From NCBI GenBank assembly GCA_008000375.1, contig SMOI01000042.1, forward strand, positions 53,136-117,135: a stretch of 64,000 bases of DNA, given 5' to 3'. Under the pieces are notes generated by a model, which ran no database searches, was not told the origin of the DNA, and worked only from the letters and a program-made list of their open reading frames with translations. This stretch comes from Poteriospumella lacustris. Its lineage: Eukaryota; Sar; Chrysophyceae; Chromulinales; Dinobryaceae. The position numbers and the translations under genes were made by a program. Positions 19,523 through 31,600 of the stretch are shown one piece after another; position 1 is the first letter of the stretch, and each line of letters starts with the position of its first letter.

Positions 19523-22500
19523 TCAGGTTTCGGTGACATGCGCCTCTCCGACTGAATCACCAGTACCAGTTTCTGCGCGCTCCTTTTCGCGACGTTCTCG
19601 GCGTCTTGCCTTGCTGGTTTTCTCACGTTTCGGCAACGCTTCGTCTGTGTACGGGGCTAAGACCGTTGACACGGCCGCAGCAGCTCCGGATGGATGGTTA
19701 TCATTGGCTGCAGCCTCAGCTACAGCAGCAACCAAACGTTCTCCATCACGTTGCAAATGTGCACGGCGCTCTTTTCTGGTCATCTTCCCCGGTGGTGCAG
19801 CCGTCGCTGGGTCAGTGGAAGCCGTCGCTGTCGTTGACAGCTCGAGCGCTGCCAATGACGATGTAATCGCAGACACATCCACATCTCCTGTTGAAGGCTG
19901 TACAGCAGCTTTCTCGCCCTTTGCCGTCACCTTTTTCTGCTTCTTTAGCGGGGTCTTGTTCAGTTTTTCCGTCTTCGTTGCATCGACAGACACGTCAATG
20001 GCGGCCTCGACCACCGCCGAGACCTTCACCTCGACCACTGTCGCTTCCGCAGCAGATTCCACCGCTTTCTTGACCTTCTTCGCCTTCTTTTTCTCCTCTT
20101 TGGCAAGAGTTGTCTTTGTTGGCGTATCGTCTGGGTTTCCCGACTCGGTAGATTTCTTTTCCGTGACAACGGGCGGTGGTGGCACGGGAACTTCTGACGC
20201 GGCCATAAATGTGTCTGCCAGCAGCTGCGCGGCTTTGCCTTTGAACTTCTTCTCAGACACAGGCAACTTGGGAGGCTTCGCTGCCGATCCCTTCGTTGGT
20301 GAAGCATTGATTGCTTTCTCAACGGCAGTTGGTTCGCTCGACGCCGTTGGAGCGGGATGCGTTCCGGGAGTCTTGGGAGTCTTGGGTGCCTTGGACGCGG
20401 ATTTGGACATCGACGGCGGTGCTTCCGATGCCTTCTTGTCGAACTTGTTCCCACCACGGGCTGTGGATGGCGTGGTTGTGGCCGACGCGGTGGTCGCTGC
20501 AGGACTTTTGAAACCCGCCGTTCCCTTGTCGTTCCCTTTGAAGGGTGTCTTTGCCTTCTCATAGCCCGGTCGCTGGAAGGCTTTGCCGGGGGTCGTAGGT
20601 GGTCCATTCGCTGCGTCATTGTCGTTGCCGCCCTTGAACGGCTTTGACTTCGGGCAGTTCAACTTCGAATGCCCCACAACATGGCAACGAACGCACGTAC
20701 AAAACCCGTTGGGTAGCTCCGCATTGCGCTCGGAAATGGCGGTCCAAACACAGTTCGCCGATGAATCGGACGCAAGACGATGATAAATAAGCATAAACGC
20801 ACGACGCACTTCTTCTTGAATGAACATTTGCGCTTCCTTCGAGCGTATACAACGACCCAAATCCCAGTCCACAAATGGATCACGAATCTTGAGACGCCAT
20901 TCATGACTTTGCGCGGCCTTGTTGCGGGTCGTAGCCCTCGTCATGCTCACTTCAAGTCCTCCGTCCTCCGTATCGCTTATACCCGCACCATCATGCACTT
21001 CACCTTCTTCTCCTCCTCCTCCCTCGCCCGCATCCTCGTCGTCTTCCCCGCCCTCTTCGTTGTCGTCTTCGTCATCGTCGTCTTCAATTTTCCCCGTGCC
21101 ACCGACCGAGCGTTGATTCAACCGAATGTTGATCTCCTCTCGTTCGAAATCGAACCCGTCGGGGCAATCGATACCGTAGAAGGCAAAGAAGCCACACAAC
21201 AACTCAGCGGTGGTCACTCGCTGGGCAATGGGAACAGGCGGAGCAGGAGGAAGCGCCAACAATTCGAAAATGAGTTCAGAACAATGCTCGGTGCCATACG
21301 ATTGGGCCTCGTGTAATTCACGCAGCAAATTGGCACCGTAGGTACTCGGCTGAAAGGCGGGAGCCACGGTGGGGGTGACAACGTTGTGTAAATAATAGAT
21401 GACCAGCAAACACCACGAGAACGTGCTAATGGTGCCTTGACTCGCTTGATTTAAGCAACGATTCTTCGCCCACACCTTCACCGCCAACAGCAATGCATGA
21501 ACACGAAGATCGGCACGTGTATACGCCTGTAGAAGCATGGTATTTTGCACACCGAGCTGGTTTTCAATGCAAATATCAACCTATTGAGAACAGCAGCGCG
21601 AAAAGATGGTCAGATAAACGTCACGACGATCGTGTATCAGCCGAAATAGTCTACGTCAATACGTACCTCTACACCGGTCTTAACGTGCACAAGCTTGACG
21701 ATGGGAATGCGTGCTTTGGGAATGAATTCATGGCACCGAAAGAGTGTCTTTGGACGAGAACAACGTCGACGAAGCGTTTTCAGAATGGTCGAGGTGAGCA
21801 TTTGCTTGGAACTAGCCGATGACTTCAACGTTGGAGCACTGAACCGATTGTCAATGACGATGGGCAGGAAATTTCGCTCGCCCGTGTCTTCATTGAAGGA
21901 AAACAGGGACATCGATACATCCAAATCACTTTCTTCCCCACCCAATCGACTAATACGAGATCCAAACGGAGTAAAATCGACGTAGACGTTCTCCGCCCAA
22001 CAATCCGAAAACTGTTCGCGTAAATCCGCTAAAATCACACCGTTTTGACGTTCAGCCACTTGAATGCCTTGGGCGGTCTTCATAAACACCTTTTGTATCT
22101 CGGCATCTAGAACACGAAAGACGGTCTTGTTTTGTTTCATCGTGTCGAGGAAGCCAAAGAAATCTTGTTCTTTCGATGTGTATAGAGCGAATGTGGCATC
22201 GAGTTGTGCAAGTGCCTCGTTGATGGCATTGATGGTACCGTCACGATCTGAATCTGTCACGGCTTTCCAGTACCCCTCCTGCGCATTGAGGACGCTTTTC
22301 AAGCTTGGTAAAGCATCTCTGACGAGGGAATACAACCGTCCGTACAACTTGTATTCTTCGAGCAATGTACTGGCGATGAAGCTGTGCAAAACTTTCACAA
22401 CTTCTCCACCAACCGCCACCACGACGACGTTGGGGCATTTGTGCTCCAATAACAATGATGCGACTTCGTTCAAGCCACTGAGCAATGAAAGCTTCGCAGG

Positions 22501-22680
22501 TGAAGGATTCTTTGTGGATGTCGGGTTCAGTTCTGTCAGGGCGTGTTTAATCTTCTTCGTAGTACAATGCAAATTTCTACAGCATCCAGATGTTGATCCC
22601 CTGGCTGCTTTGCATTGTGATGGCTTTTCTTTGGCTTCTTTGCGCAGCAACTGACATAAGGTGTCCTGTATTTGCGTCAT
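19523..22680 (-). CDS. Terminal nucleotidyltransferase (TUTase / non-canonical poly(A) polymerase) with CCHC knuckle
   Basis: Adds nucleotides to RNA 3' ends. Two exons, 22680-21667 and 21580-19523, 1,023 residues, phase 0. The pol-beta fold catalytic motif is FGSRISRLGGEESDLDVSM (about residue 240), with the third Asp at the splice junction in VEVDICIEN (~339). The PAP-associated domain follows (TISTFSWCLLVIYYLHNV; GANLLRELHEAQ). An acidic insert (~500-530) interrupts it. A zinc knuckle C-V-R-C-x4-H-x4-C lies near 635, and a long Lys/Ala/Thr-rich low-complexity tail fills the last 370 residues. It resembles Cid1/TUT-type enzymes; whether it adds A or U cannot be seen. A 402-residue ORF on the other strand is an antisense shadow of the tail. 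Confidence 0.88.
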
Positions 22681-23107
22681 GAGGGTTGTACTCTAAAACT
22701 TCGAGAGAGATAAAGAGACAGGGCAATCCGTCTTGTCTTGTAGTGTTCACCAGATTTATTAATTGCAATATGGATCTGTTGGTCTGTTGTACTCACTCTT
22801 TTGCATGGTTCTCATTTATCCCAAGTCCCAAGTGGCTTGTTTGTCTCTTCTCTCTCGGCCTCGCTCCCCCACAGAACGAATGTCACCCAGAATTTGTAAC
22901 GGCTTTTTTTCCCGCTGTCATCATCATCGTCGTGATCTTCAACACAACTGCTGAGGGCCTGACGCCTGACGCAGCAGCGAAGATGTGGTCTTCATCGGAT
23001 GACGGCATGCTGATGCTGACATAGATTTGTACCAGGAACACCCAGCAAGACGACACCAGCTCGGCTGTCGATAGGACGCTCGACGACTCTCAGGTCGTGG
23101 ATAGCGC
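22681..23107. other. Intergenic holding a mosaic relic of the kelch locus
   Basis: Upstream of the nucleotidyltransferase gene. Most of 22807-23036 is derived from the F-box/kelch locus (see the relic entry). The rest shows nothing. Confidence 0.6.
22807..23036 (+). pseudogene. Rearranged fragment of the F-box/kelch locus
   Basis: Bases 22807-22985 resemble 25349-25489 (the upstream region of the kelch gene): shared blocks GGTTCTCATTTATCCC, TGTCACCCAGAATTTGTAAC and GACGCAGC.GCGAAGATG. Directly after, 22986-23036 resembles 26247-26313 (end of kelch intron 1 and first bases of exon 2): TGGTC.TCATCGG, GCATGCTGATGCTGAC, TAGATTTGTACCAGG. The intervening kelch exon 1 is missing. It is a fused, truncated duplicate with no reading frame. 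Confidence 0.7.
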
Positions 23108-23618
23108 ATGCAGACTAGCGTCATGTGGTCGACCGCAGCGCGTCGTACAGCGAGCGGCAGCGCAACCGGCCGGCTGCTCAGTGGGCGCGAGGCTGCACAA
23201 CCCTCTCTTTGGCACATACAGCATGGGGCAGGTCCCGTTGTGGAAGAGAACGACGATGAACAGGAGCAGAACGAGCTCGATTGCTATTTCCGTGAAGAAT
23301 CCCCCGTTGAATCCCCGGCGAACATCTGCCATTGTTCCAATCGCAGCTGGCCGGGCCAAGTAATTGGAGCAATCGCTCGTGAATGATCTCTGTGTAAGTG
23401 CTGTGGATGTTGTTGTCATCTGTCCTTGCTGACGCATGCTAACGTTTATGCTTCTTGAGCAGTTGGATGGACTGTACGGACAACCGAAATATTGGTGCGT
23501 TTCTTTGACGAGCAAAGCCTGGGACACGACCGAACTTCATCAAGAAACGGTCGGTCAAGTCAATAATACCGGTAAAGACGCCGTCCCGAAATTAATTTGC
23601 GCTGTTCGCTGTGCGTGA
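23108..23618 (+). CDS. Doubtful small hypothetical gene
   Basis: Two ORFs in one frame, 23108-23359 and 23463-23618, would join at a phase-0 GT-AG intron to give 135 residues. The intron ends in a good branch-point/acceptor context (GCTAAC ... GAGCAG). The product is Ser/Ala/Gln-rich, then has GQPKYWCVSLTSKAW near the end; no family is recognised. A stop codon precedes the ATG in frame, and the opposite strand also has a 145-residue ORF with a hydrophobic segment, so strand choice is uncertain. The region adjoins a rearranged relic and may be wholly non-coding. Confidence 0.2.
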
Positions 23619-23678
23619 CATCGAAGACGGAGAACATTCACATTTCTTTGATACAGTTGATGACAAAGTGCGCCTACT

Positions 23679-25277
23679 TCACTTCAACAGCACGCTAACC
23701 AACTGGTCAACCGTTGGATTATTTACGTACATTTCGATCTCTGCACGGGCATCACTTGTGCCACCCAAGGAGCTGTAAAGAATCTCCACATCGCGCCTTC
23801 TGCTGATTTTGGAAGTAACGAACTGTGATGTACGAAAATCGATCCATTTGATGCGACCATCTAGAATTAACGCATTCTCGACAAGAGGGTCGCCATGAGT
23901 CACATCATGAGAGTGCAGTCCGAACAAGGAGACAGCTACCTCCCTCTTCAGCTCATCAGTAACTGGACGAGACAGCTTTTGTCCTACTTGTGCAAGCAGG
24001 TATCCAGCATACGCAACACCTTCGATTTCTCCGTTGCGATATGAATCTTTGACCACAGGAAAAACGAAAGGCGATATGGCCTCCGATTGGCAGTACTGCA
24101 GCATCGACTGGTACTCCGGCTCTACCTCTTCACTCTTTCGACCCACAACGATCTTGATCACTTGGTCATTTGCCAATCGAAACACTCGACCATTGGCTCC
24201 AGCCCCCAGACAAGCCGAGAGATCTTCTGCTGTGTTGGAGTAATCCACAATTGACACACCCAACCCGCCACACAAAGCATTCGTTGCCTCCAGCCATAGA
24301 TCAGTTCCTCACAAGAACTCCGTCAACACTCGTTTGGAGCCAGACATATTCCATTTGCATTTCTTGACGCTAACGATGCTGTTTCCACACGAAGTAATCA
24401 TCCAAAACTCGTCCTTATCAAATAATATCCCCTTCAGTTTCACCGCTACACCGTTGTGATCGACACAGGATTCGCCAGCGATCTGAAGATGCTTGCACTT
24501 CTCACCGAAAGAATGCATGTTGATTGTCCATTTGGCGTCCCAAATGCAGTGAATACTCGAACGACTCTCCCAACTGATGAACTTTCCAAACAATCGATTT
24601 GTAGCAAATTCAGGAGCATTCCCATAAGGTGCCGAGTATTGAATGAGGGGATGGTACGCCGAAAACAAGTCTGGCTTCAGATCGGATGGGCGATGTCCAC
24701 TTCCACTCACACAGCGAAGCCACTGACAACACTCGCTATTAACCAGCCGGAGATTTGTATTCACCTCTGCGACAAGATTCATCAACGTTGGTGTGAATAA
24801 ACTCACTAGGAACTGTTCATTGGGTCTTGGATCCTGGATGAACATAGATGACGCATCTTCAAGCAAACTAACGGCCATGACTGCACTTCCGACGGCTTCC
24901 ATCGCCTCCGTGATGTCGCCTCTCAATTTTAAACTGTTGTAAATGACCATACCGTGGTCAGCATTGGAGGCCGATACCTTAAAGGATGGAGACAGTTGTG
25001 TTATTTTTGTTAGAGTTTCAATGGAACAGTTAACTCTCATCATATTCTCATTCATTTCCTGCATTCTGCGCTCCAAATTGCCAATATCCGCCTCTGGATA
25101 ATTAATTGTTTGCGCAAACAACAAACGATTCTTCGTGGTAACAAACTGCGTGCAACTCGCTCGAGAAGAAAGGATCACATCAGGAGCATCGTGGGCGACT
25201 GCAGCACCATAAAGCCCCTCATCCTCATCGGAGCTCACCCAGCTCGGGAAGCTTTCAAAATAGTATTCTCTTTCCAT
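23679..25277 (-). pseudogene. Crinkler/RHS-like protein with C-terminal kinase-like domain, interrupted by an in-frame stop
   Basis: One frame of 533 codons from ATG 25277 to the stop at 23679 is broken only by a TGA at 24311-24309. Reading on the far side of it is uninterrupted. The N-terminal two thirds are helical with a short coiled coil (LERRMQEMNENMMRVN) and no known domain. The C-terminal part is a small protein-kinase-like fold: Gly-rich loop LGAGANGRVFRLAN, lysine VIKIVVG, catalytic HGDPLVENALIL and metal-binding WIDFR in place of DFG. Such kinase ends are typical of Crinkler/RHS-type proteins in oomycetes, chytrids and other protists. The TGA separates the N-terminal region from the kinase. 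A tiny 25-base GT-AG intron covering the TGA is possible but far shorter than any other intron here. Recent pseudogene, read-through or sequencing error are the alternatives. Confidence 0.6.
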
Positions 25278-25656
25278 GTCCAACTGAACGAATTGGATAG
25301 AAATAAATTTGAGCTTGCCCTGTATGTAGTCTGCCCAGGACGAAAAGAGGTTCTCATTTATCCCTCGCTCCCCAACGGAACACAACATGTCACCCAGAAT
25401 TTGTAACGGTTTTCTCTTTTTGCCGCTCTCATCATCATCATCGTCGTGCTTTCAACGCCGCTGCTGCTTGCTGACGCAGCGAAGATGTTCCTGGTCTGCC
25501 ATCTTTCGCTAACTCGCATGTCATCAGGCTTGGTTGATTGATTGCTTCTATCGGAACATTGTCTTTCGTATAGGATTGGCTTTTGAAAGAGTTCTGATTG
25601 CTGGCTTTGTTGGACAACAGATATACCGTTTTCTTGACAATCAGGTGGACAACACC
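25278..25656. promoter_or_regulatory. Bidirectional upstream region, kinase-like / kelch genes
   Basis: Non-coding gap between divergent starts. Bases 25349-25489 recur at 22807-22985. It includes a short TCATCATCATCG tract. No specific promoter element can be named. Confidence 0.4.
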
Positions 25657-28214
25657 ATGTTGGCCGCACTACCATTTGATATATTTGTCACCGTGAGTGG
25701 ATTTCTTTCTCCTGATGATATAATCAACACCGTTTCGACTTGTAAGTCGCTCTATATTTTGAGAGATTCGACGGAAGTTTGGAATATGCAGCTTTCTGGT
25801 CTCAATCCCAAAGTCGTGAGTTCCTTGCGGGCGCATTTAGTTCACGGCAGCCGAGATAGGGCGACAGTTTCAAAGAATCAGCATATTGAATTGGCCCGCC
25901 AAGCGTCGAGGTTAGATGTTATCACAAAAGTGTGTTGGAGAAAACCTCCGTATCTGGAAGCCCATCGCGCGGGGTCCGAGATCCGACTGGAGCGCATGGA
26001 GGCTCACACCATGTCAGCGTTTCTGAGCAGATATTTGATCATCGTCGGGGGCTGGGCGAGTGCTCGAGAGAATCACATTGACATTATTGATGGAGCGGCT
26101 CTACCGGAGCGGTTGTTAGTGGTCCCTACTGTCACAGAGAACGTACCCGTGTTTCGCTATGGGTTTTCGTCCGTCATCCACAACAATTCAGTCTATGTGT
26201 TTGGCGGGTGCAAGAATGGAGGATATTCCGGAGATTGTAGTGGTAAGTGGTCATCATCGGGTGATAGCGTATGCTGATGCTGACGCATTCGTTTGTCGTA
26301 GATTTGTACCAGGTCACTTTGCAGTTCTCGGAAGATGCCGATGCATCGACAGCATCTACTGCATCCGCAGCTTCCCTTGATTGGTCCGACGTGCAGTATG
26401 CACCAATAGGGAAATATCAACGGGTGGTCGCTACGTATTCGTCTAATTTGACGAGAATCTTCCCACGAAACCAAGACGCGGGTCGGTCGTCGTCTGCTAC
26501 TGCATCACGATCGCCGATCAGCCGTGCGTATCACTCCGCTGCGGTTATACGACATGAGAATGAAGACTTCATGGTTGTATTTGGTGGCTTACACGGGCAG
26601 TCGCCAACCGATTCGTTGGAAGTGTTACGTTTCCGAGACAACCACTGGTTCTCACCGACCCGTGTGACGGGTCAACCACCGCTCCCGCGCTTTGGTCATT
26701 CATGTCTGGTCGCTCCCAATGGTGACATGATCATAACTGGTGGAAGCAACGGGAATGATCTATGGAGAAATGGACGCGAGTATCGCGAGGTAGGTGCTGA
26801 CGTCTCTGTGACGCTGTTGTGCCCAATGTGGTGTCACGGTTTTTGTGCTTGGCATTATTATGATGTGCAGATATACGTGTTGGCGCTGTCCAAGGGACTT
26901 GTCGGCACTGCAGAACAACAGGAGCCGCAATTCATGTGGACGAAACTGGCCTTGGACCCCACGATCGCTCCGTCTGTACCAGGACGATGTCACGCGTACG
27001 TATTCTCCTCCGTTGTATCGTTTCTCTCGGTGTCTCCTCATGTGTTTCGGTTGATTGAAATGTACAGCGCTGCATCCATCGGGGATACGATGATGTACTT
27101 CGGTGGAGGAGCGAATATCTCTGACGCGTTGGTCGCGCTGAAATATGCGGGCGAGGATGCCCATGGTCCTTCATCGGACGAGGCGGTGTCATCCGCGATG
27201 CTCTCGTCGTCCACTGCCGCGGCAACACCGTCCACATCCACAACCGCCACTGCCACTGAACGAATGCGGTCGGTTCTCTATCACCCGCGGGTTGCACGCA
27301 GCCGTTATCGCCCTTCGGTGCGTACTTCCGTCGCGGCTGCGGTCATCGGGCCATACTTTTGCATGTTTGGTGGGTGGAACAAGTCTCGTCGCGTAAGTCC
27401 TGCGCAATTTGCACATCGCCCATCGCCCCATCGCCGATGAAAGTAGACGATTTGCGCTGTACTCACGGTGGTGGTTCTCTGTTTGTGTCTCGACAGGAAA
27501 TGGGCGATTTCTGGGTCTTGGATCTCACGACGGGCAAGAAGGCCGCCCCTCGTAGCACTGTGACGCTTGACATTGCCAATGCTCTGACTACCACCATCCT
27601 CGATCTGGATGCCAACGATCAGACGATTGCAGACGATGCGGAGGAAGACGATGACGAAGTTGCCAGCGACGATAACGACGACAACGACGACAACGATGAA
27701 TTGGACGAGATGATGATGGGCGGCGGTGGTGGATTCATCAACAACGTCCCCATCGGGGCCATTTTCCAGGCGATGCTGAGTCAGGTATGTGCCCTGTGCT
27801 ATTCGGTGGAGAGTATCGTGTCACATGACCATGGTGTGTGGACGGACGGCTTCATAGGGCTTGGACTTCATTCCTGCGCTACAACTGGTACAAGCCATGC
27901 GCGGTGATCCATCGCTGTTGTTTGGAGGCGACGGCGATGGCGAGGACGATGACGATGATGTTAATGGCGGTGAAGAAGACGATGCAGGTGACGGGGACGA
28001 GGACGAGAGCGAGGATGACGAGGGTGGTCCAATGGACGAGGACGACTACGACGACGACGATGATGACGACGATGCTGATGAGGACGAGAGCGGTGAAGAC
28101 GACTGCAGTAGAGAAGGCAGTGAGGCGTCATCGTTGCCCGGGTTGGAAGAGATTGTTCCTCCGATCAACAGAGATGAATACGACCAATTGCTCAGTGACG
28201 ACGACACCACCTAG
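25657..28214 (+). CDS. F-box/kelch-repeat protein with acidic tail
   Basis: Probably a substrate adaptor of an SCF ubiquitin ligase. Six exons: 25657-26242, 26302-26789, 26871-26995, 27068-27392, 27497-27784 and 27858-28214, 722 residues. ATG 25657 starts the F-box directly: LPFDIFVTVSGFLSPDDIIN followed by TVSTCKSLY (residues ~5-35). Kelch blades follow (~125-510) with di-Gly turns: YLIIVGGWAS, VYVFGGCKNGGYS, FMVVFGGLHG, MIITGGSNGNDLW, MMYFGGGANISDAL and FCMFGGWNKS. The C-terminal 120 residues are almost pure Asp/Glu/Gly/Asn repeats. Intron 2 (26790-26870) is 81 bases without a stop, so its retention would insert 27 residues. A broken copy of its 5' region lies at 22807-23036. Confidence 0.85.
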
Positions 28215-28673
28215 TGGTGCGACTGTGGCACCGCTGGCCGTTTGGAGGCCAGAAGCCGGTGTATCTCCTCACTTGTACACATCCTATCTATTATAACTAT
28301 GGCGATTCTGAAGTAATCGCTCAAATGACTGCGTATTCATATTCATTTGTGTAGATTCCACTCACCGGTCCCGCCGCTCGTCCGGCGAAAGGCGAAGAAG
28401 ATAAATAGTCTTAACTAAGACCTTTATTCAAAGGTTAACGCCATATAAGCAGACATTCCAGGAGCGAGCCCGCTGCGACCGATCGCGGGCGGGGGCAAGT
28501 GGTATCAAATCTTGACGCAATCGTCACTGGAAACTGTTCAACTCCGGTGAAGTACACTTGCATACCATCAATCACGAGTGACTTGAAGTCCGTGGACAAC
28601 TTTGCCTTCTGGGTTAGTCGTTGTGTCGTGTGGTGTCGGTTCCCGAAAAGTTGATCCGAATCCTACTCGTATC
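28215..28673. other. Intergenic
   Basis: Between the kelch gene and the PDZ/FYVE gene, both on the plus strand. No gene or repeat of note was seen. An in-frame extension upstream of 28674 has only a TTG, not an ATG. Confidence 0.55.
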
Positions 28674-31600
28674 ATGAGCGCTTTTCAGCAGGAACCTGAA
28701 GCCGCAGGTGACGTTGAAGTTCATCCACCTGCGATTTTACATGAACATGTGCAAGGGGAGATATTTATTGAAACATTCTTCGCGGAGGGACCTCTTGGTG
28801 TGACCCTGCGAAGGCGTCCTGACGACGGCATCGTTTTCATTCACGAGATCATTCCGGACTCACAAGCGGTCAATTTGGATGTTTCACCTCTTGATGAACT
28901 CTGGGCCATTGGTGATTCTGAGGTGGGCGAGACTCCCTTGGACAAAGATGCATGGAATGGCTTGATCAGCTTCATCAAGAACAGCAGCCGTCCGCTTCGT
29001 ATCGTTTGGCGACGTAAACCCAAAGCCGATGCTTCTCCCGCCGTAATTAACACTCCTACGCCCATCACTCCATCGGTACCCGCTTCATCGCCACCACCGG
29101 CAGCGGTGGTCACCCCAAACACGGCACCTGCCATCGTGGCACCGAAGATTGACGTGCCGCCAGAATACGCAGAATTACAGCGCATCGTGTCACGTCTCGT
29201 CCCAAAAGAAGACAGCAAAGCATCCTCCCGCAAAATCAATCCACAATCGCTCCTCATTGAAGGTCGCAAGGTGCTCAAACAGGGCGAGTTGAGCGTTTTG
29301 GGCAAAAATTCGCTGTGGGGCAGCAAGAAATACGAAAAGCGACGGGTCATTCTTTGCAACGACATCTTTATCATCGCTATCCCCCAAGGTGGCAATGTGG
29401 CGGCATTAGAATATGTATTGGACTTACCAACGTGCAAGATTCGTAGCTTAGGGCACGTCTTTGGAGCCGTCGGCGAAGCGACCGACCCGATGGCGGAGGG
29501 CAACGCCTCGGGTCGTGTGAGCATTGAAGATCTGGTCTTTGATTTGATTGCGCCACCCATGGGAGAAATCACCTTCGTCGGGGACAGCAAAGAAATCAAA
29601 GACGTCTGGGTATTGACGATTTTCTTGGCCATTTGCGACAACGTCGGTGACTCCGAACGTGTGCTGGGCTGGCGGCATCAGTACATGCTGGGTACGATGC
29701 ATTCCGCCGTCATTTGCCGCGATGAACATCGTATCCGGGAATTGATTGGGTTGTGCAACGATGGACGCTTGAGTTTCTTATCGATTGAGCAGCCTGACGA
29801 AGAAGGGTACACCCCGCTCCATTACGCCTGCATCATGCGGTTGCACACGATCATCGACCTGTTGCATCAAGCGACGGCGGATGTCACCGCGACCGATCGA
29901 CAGGGCCTCACTCCCTTGCATTGGGCCGCCATGCAATTGGACGATTATGCCTTATCCCTGCTCTGTCAACACGTGTTCGATTTGGATCTGCCCGACCCGA
30001 AGGATCGTACACCGTTGACGATCTGTGTCCTCGAAGGACGCGACATCCACGGCAAGACCGACCCGGTCCTGTTGAAGGACTGTTTGACCCACATGTTGTC
30101 GCACAAACCGAACTGTCATTGGGCTGACAAACAAGGACGCACGTTGATCCATTACCTCGCGGCATCGTGGCAGTTCGAAGCCCTGGAAGTGCTGTTGGAT
30201 ACCGATGCCGTCGATGTCAACGCGATGGATATCATCACGGGCATGACACCGCTGCATTACGCGGTACAAGCACGTCCGATCAAGAAAGCCGTTGGAGAAG
30301 CCCAACGGATTATGAATCGTTGGAAATTGTCAACGTCGTCCACATCGTCGTCGTCGTCGGTCTCGACGGGGGTCTCTCCCCGTTTGAGTGCGTCGGCGTC
30401 CGCGGTGACTCCCGCAGCCAACGCAGCAGCGACCGCCACCGCGGTACTGTTGCAAGAACCCGAACCCTTGCATACACCGTACGGAGTAGATACCATTCGT
30501 GCGCTGTTGAAAGCGGGTGCAAAGCCGAATATCCGTGATGGCAACGGTCGTACCCCCCTGGGCCTCTTGCTCACCGATTTGGAAGCACAAGATCGTTGGT
30601 TGGATCGTGAGGAGATTCTCCCCGCCATTGCCATTCTCATTTCCTTCGGGGCCCGTGTCGATTTGGATCCTGCGGGCGCCGCGTCGTTGAAGAATTTGTA
30701 TCCAGATTTGATGGTCGCGGCGTTTGTCGAGAAATGGACGAGTATGCCGGTTATTGACTGCGGCCCCCTGGGCGTCGGGTACGTTGTCTACGTCACTCTA
30801 GCCACACTACAGTGCCAATGTGCTTAACGGTCGCTGTGTTTTGCTTGTTCTCGTTTAGAGCGAACCATTTCGAAGTGCTGGACCTCGCTGCCGGTGCTAC
30901 CCAGTTGACCACGAGCAGTCGTACCGATAGCAGTGGCAATCTCGCGGGAATGACGACCACTGCTGGTGCTACCTCTGGTAGCAGTCGTATGAGTGTTGAT
31001 CGCCGTACCAGTACCGCGGGCATCTCGACGGTCTTGGTCGATGGGAACGCGGCCTCCACCGTGACCCCGACGAAACATCCGTTTGCACCGGACGGTAGCA
31101 AACAATGCGAGCTCTGCGGCTTCGTGTACACGTTGTTCCGTCGGCAACATCACTGTCGCCTGTGCAATGCCTCGTGTTGTGACGATTGCTCCAAGAAACG
31201 CTCCGTTCTGGAGTGCACCCAGGCCCGTACCTGTGACGTCTGCATCAACCGACTGCATCATTTGCAGGAGAAGGCTCAAGAAGAAGCGCGGGCCTTGCAG
31301 CGCAGTCAATCCAACGCCGCGCTGAACAGCGGCGGCGGTGGTGGTGTTGGTGGTGCTGGTGGTAGTGGGATGGGCGCCGCAGCGGTCAACGGCGCAGCAT
31401 CGAACAACGCCAATGGCGGCTTCGCATCGTTCTTTGGCAGCAGCAACATCAGCTCGAACGCCGCGGCGGAGCAAGCTGCCTCTGATCGCGATAGAGAGCG
31501 TCGCATGCGTCTCTTCGGTTCGGCCTCGCAGAAAGCCGAGTCTACCGCACCCGGCGGGGCCGCCTCACAGCAACAACAGCAACAACAAGCGACGGTGAAC

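Noticed and set aside
19356-20564. 402-codon plus-strand ORF downstream of FKBP
   Set aside because: Antisense to the low-complexity tail of the nucleotidyltransferase. Its Ser/Ala/Phe repeats mirror Lys/Ala/Thr codons on the other strand.
24287-24311. 25-base intron that would remove the TGA in the kinase-like gene
   Set aside because: GT and AG ends exist, but every other intron in the window is more than twice as long. I keep it only as a minor alternative.
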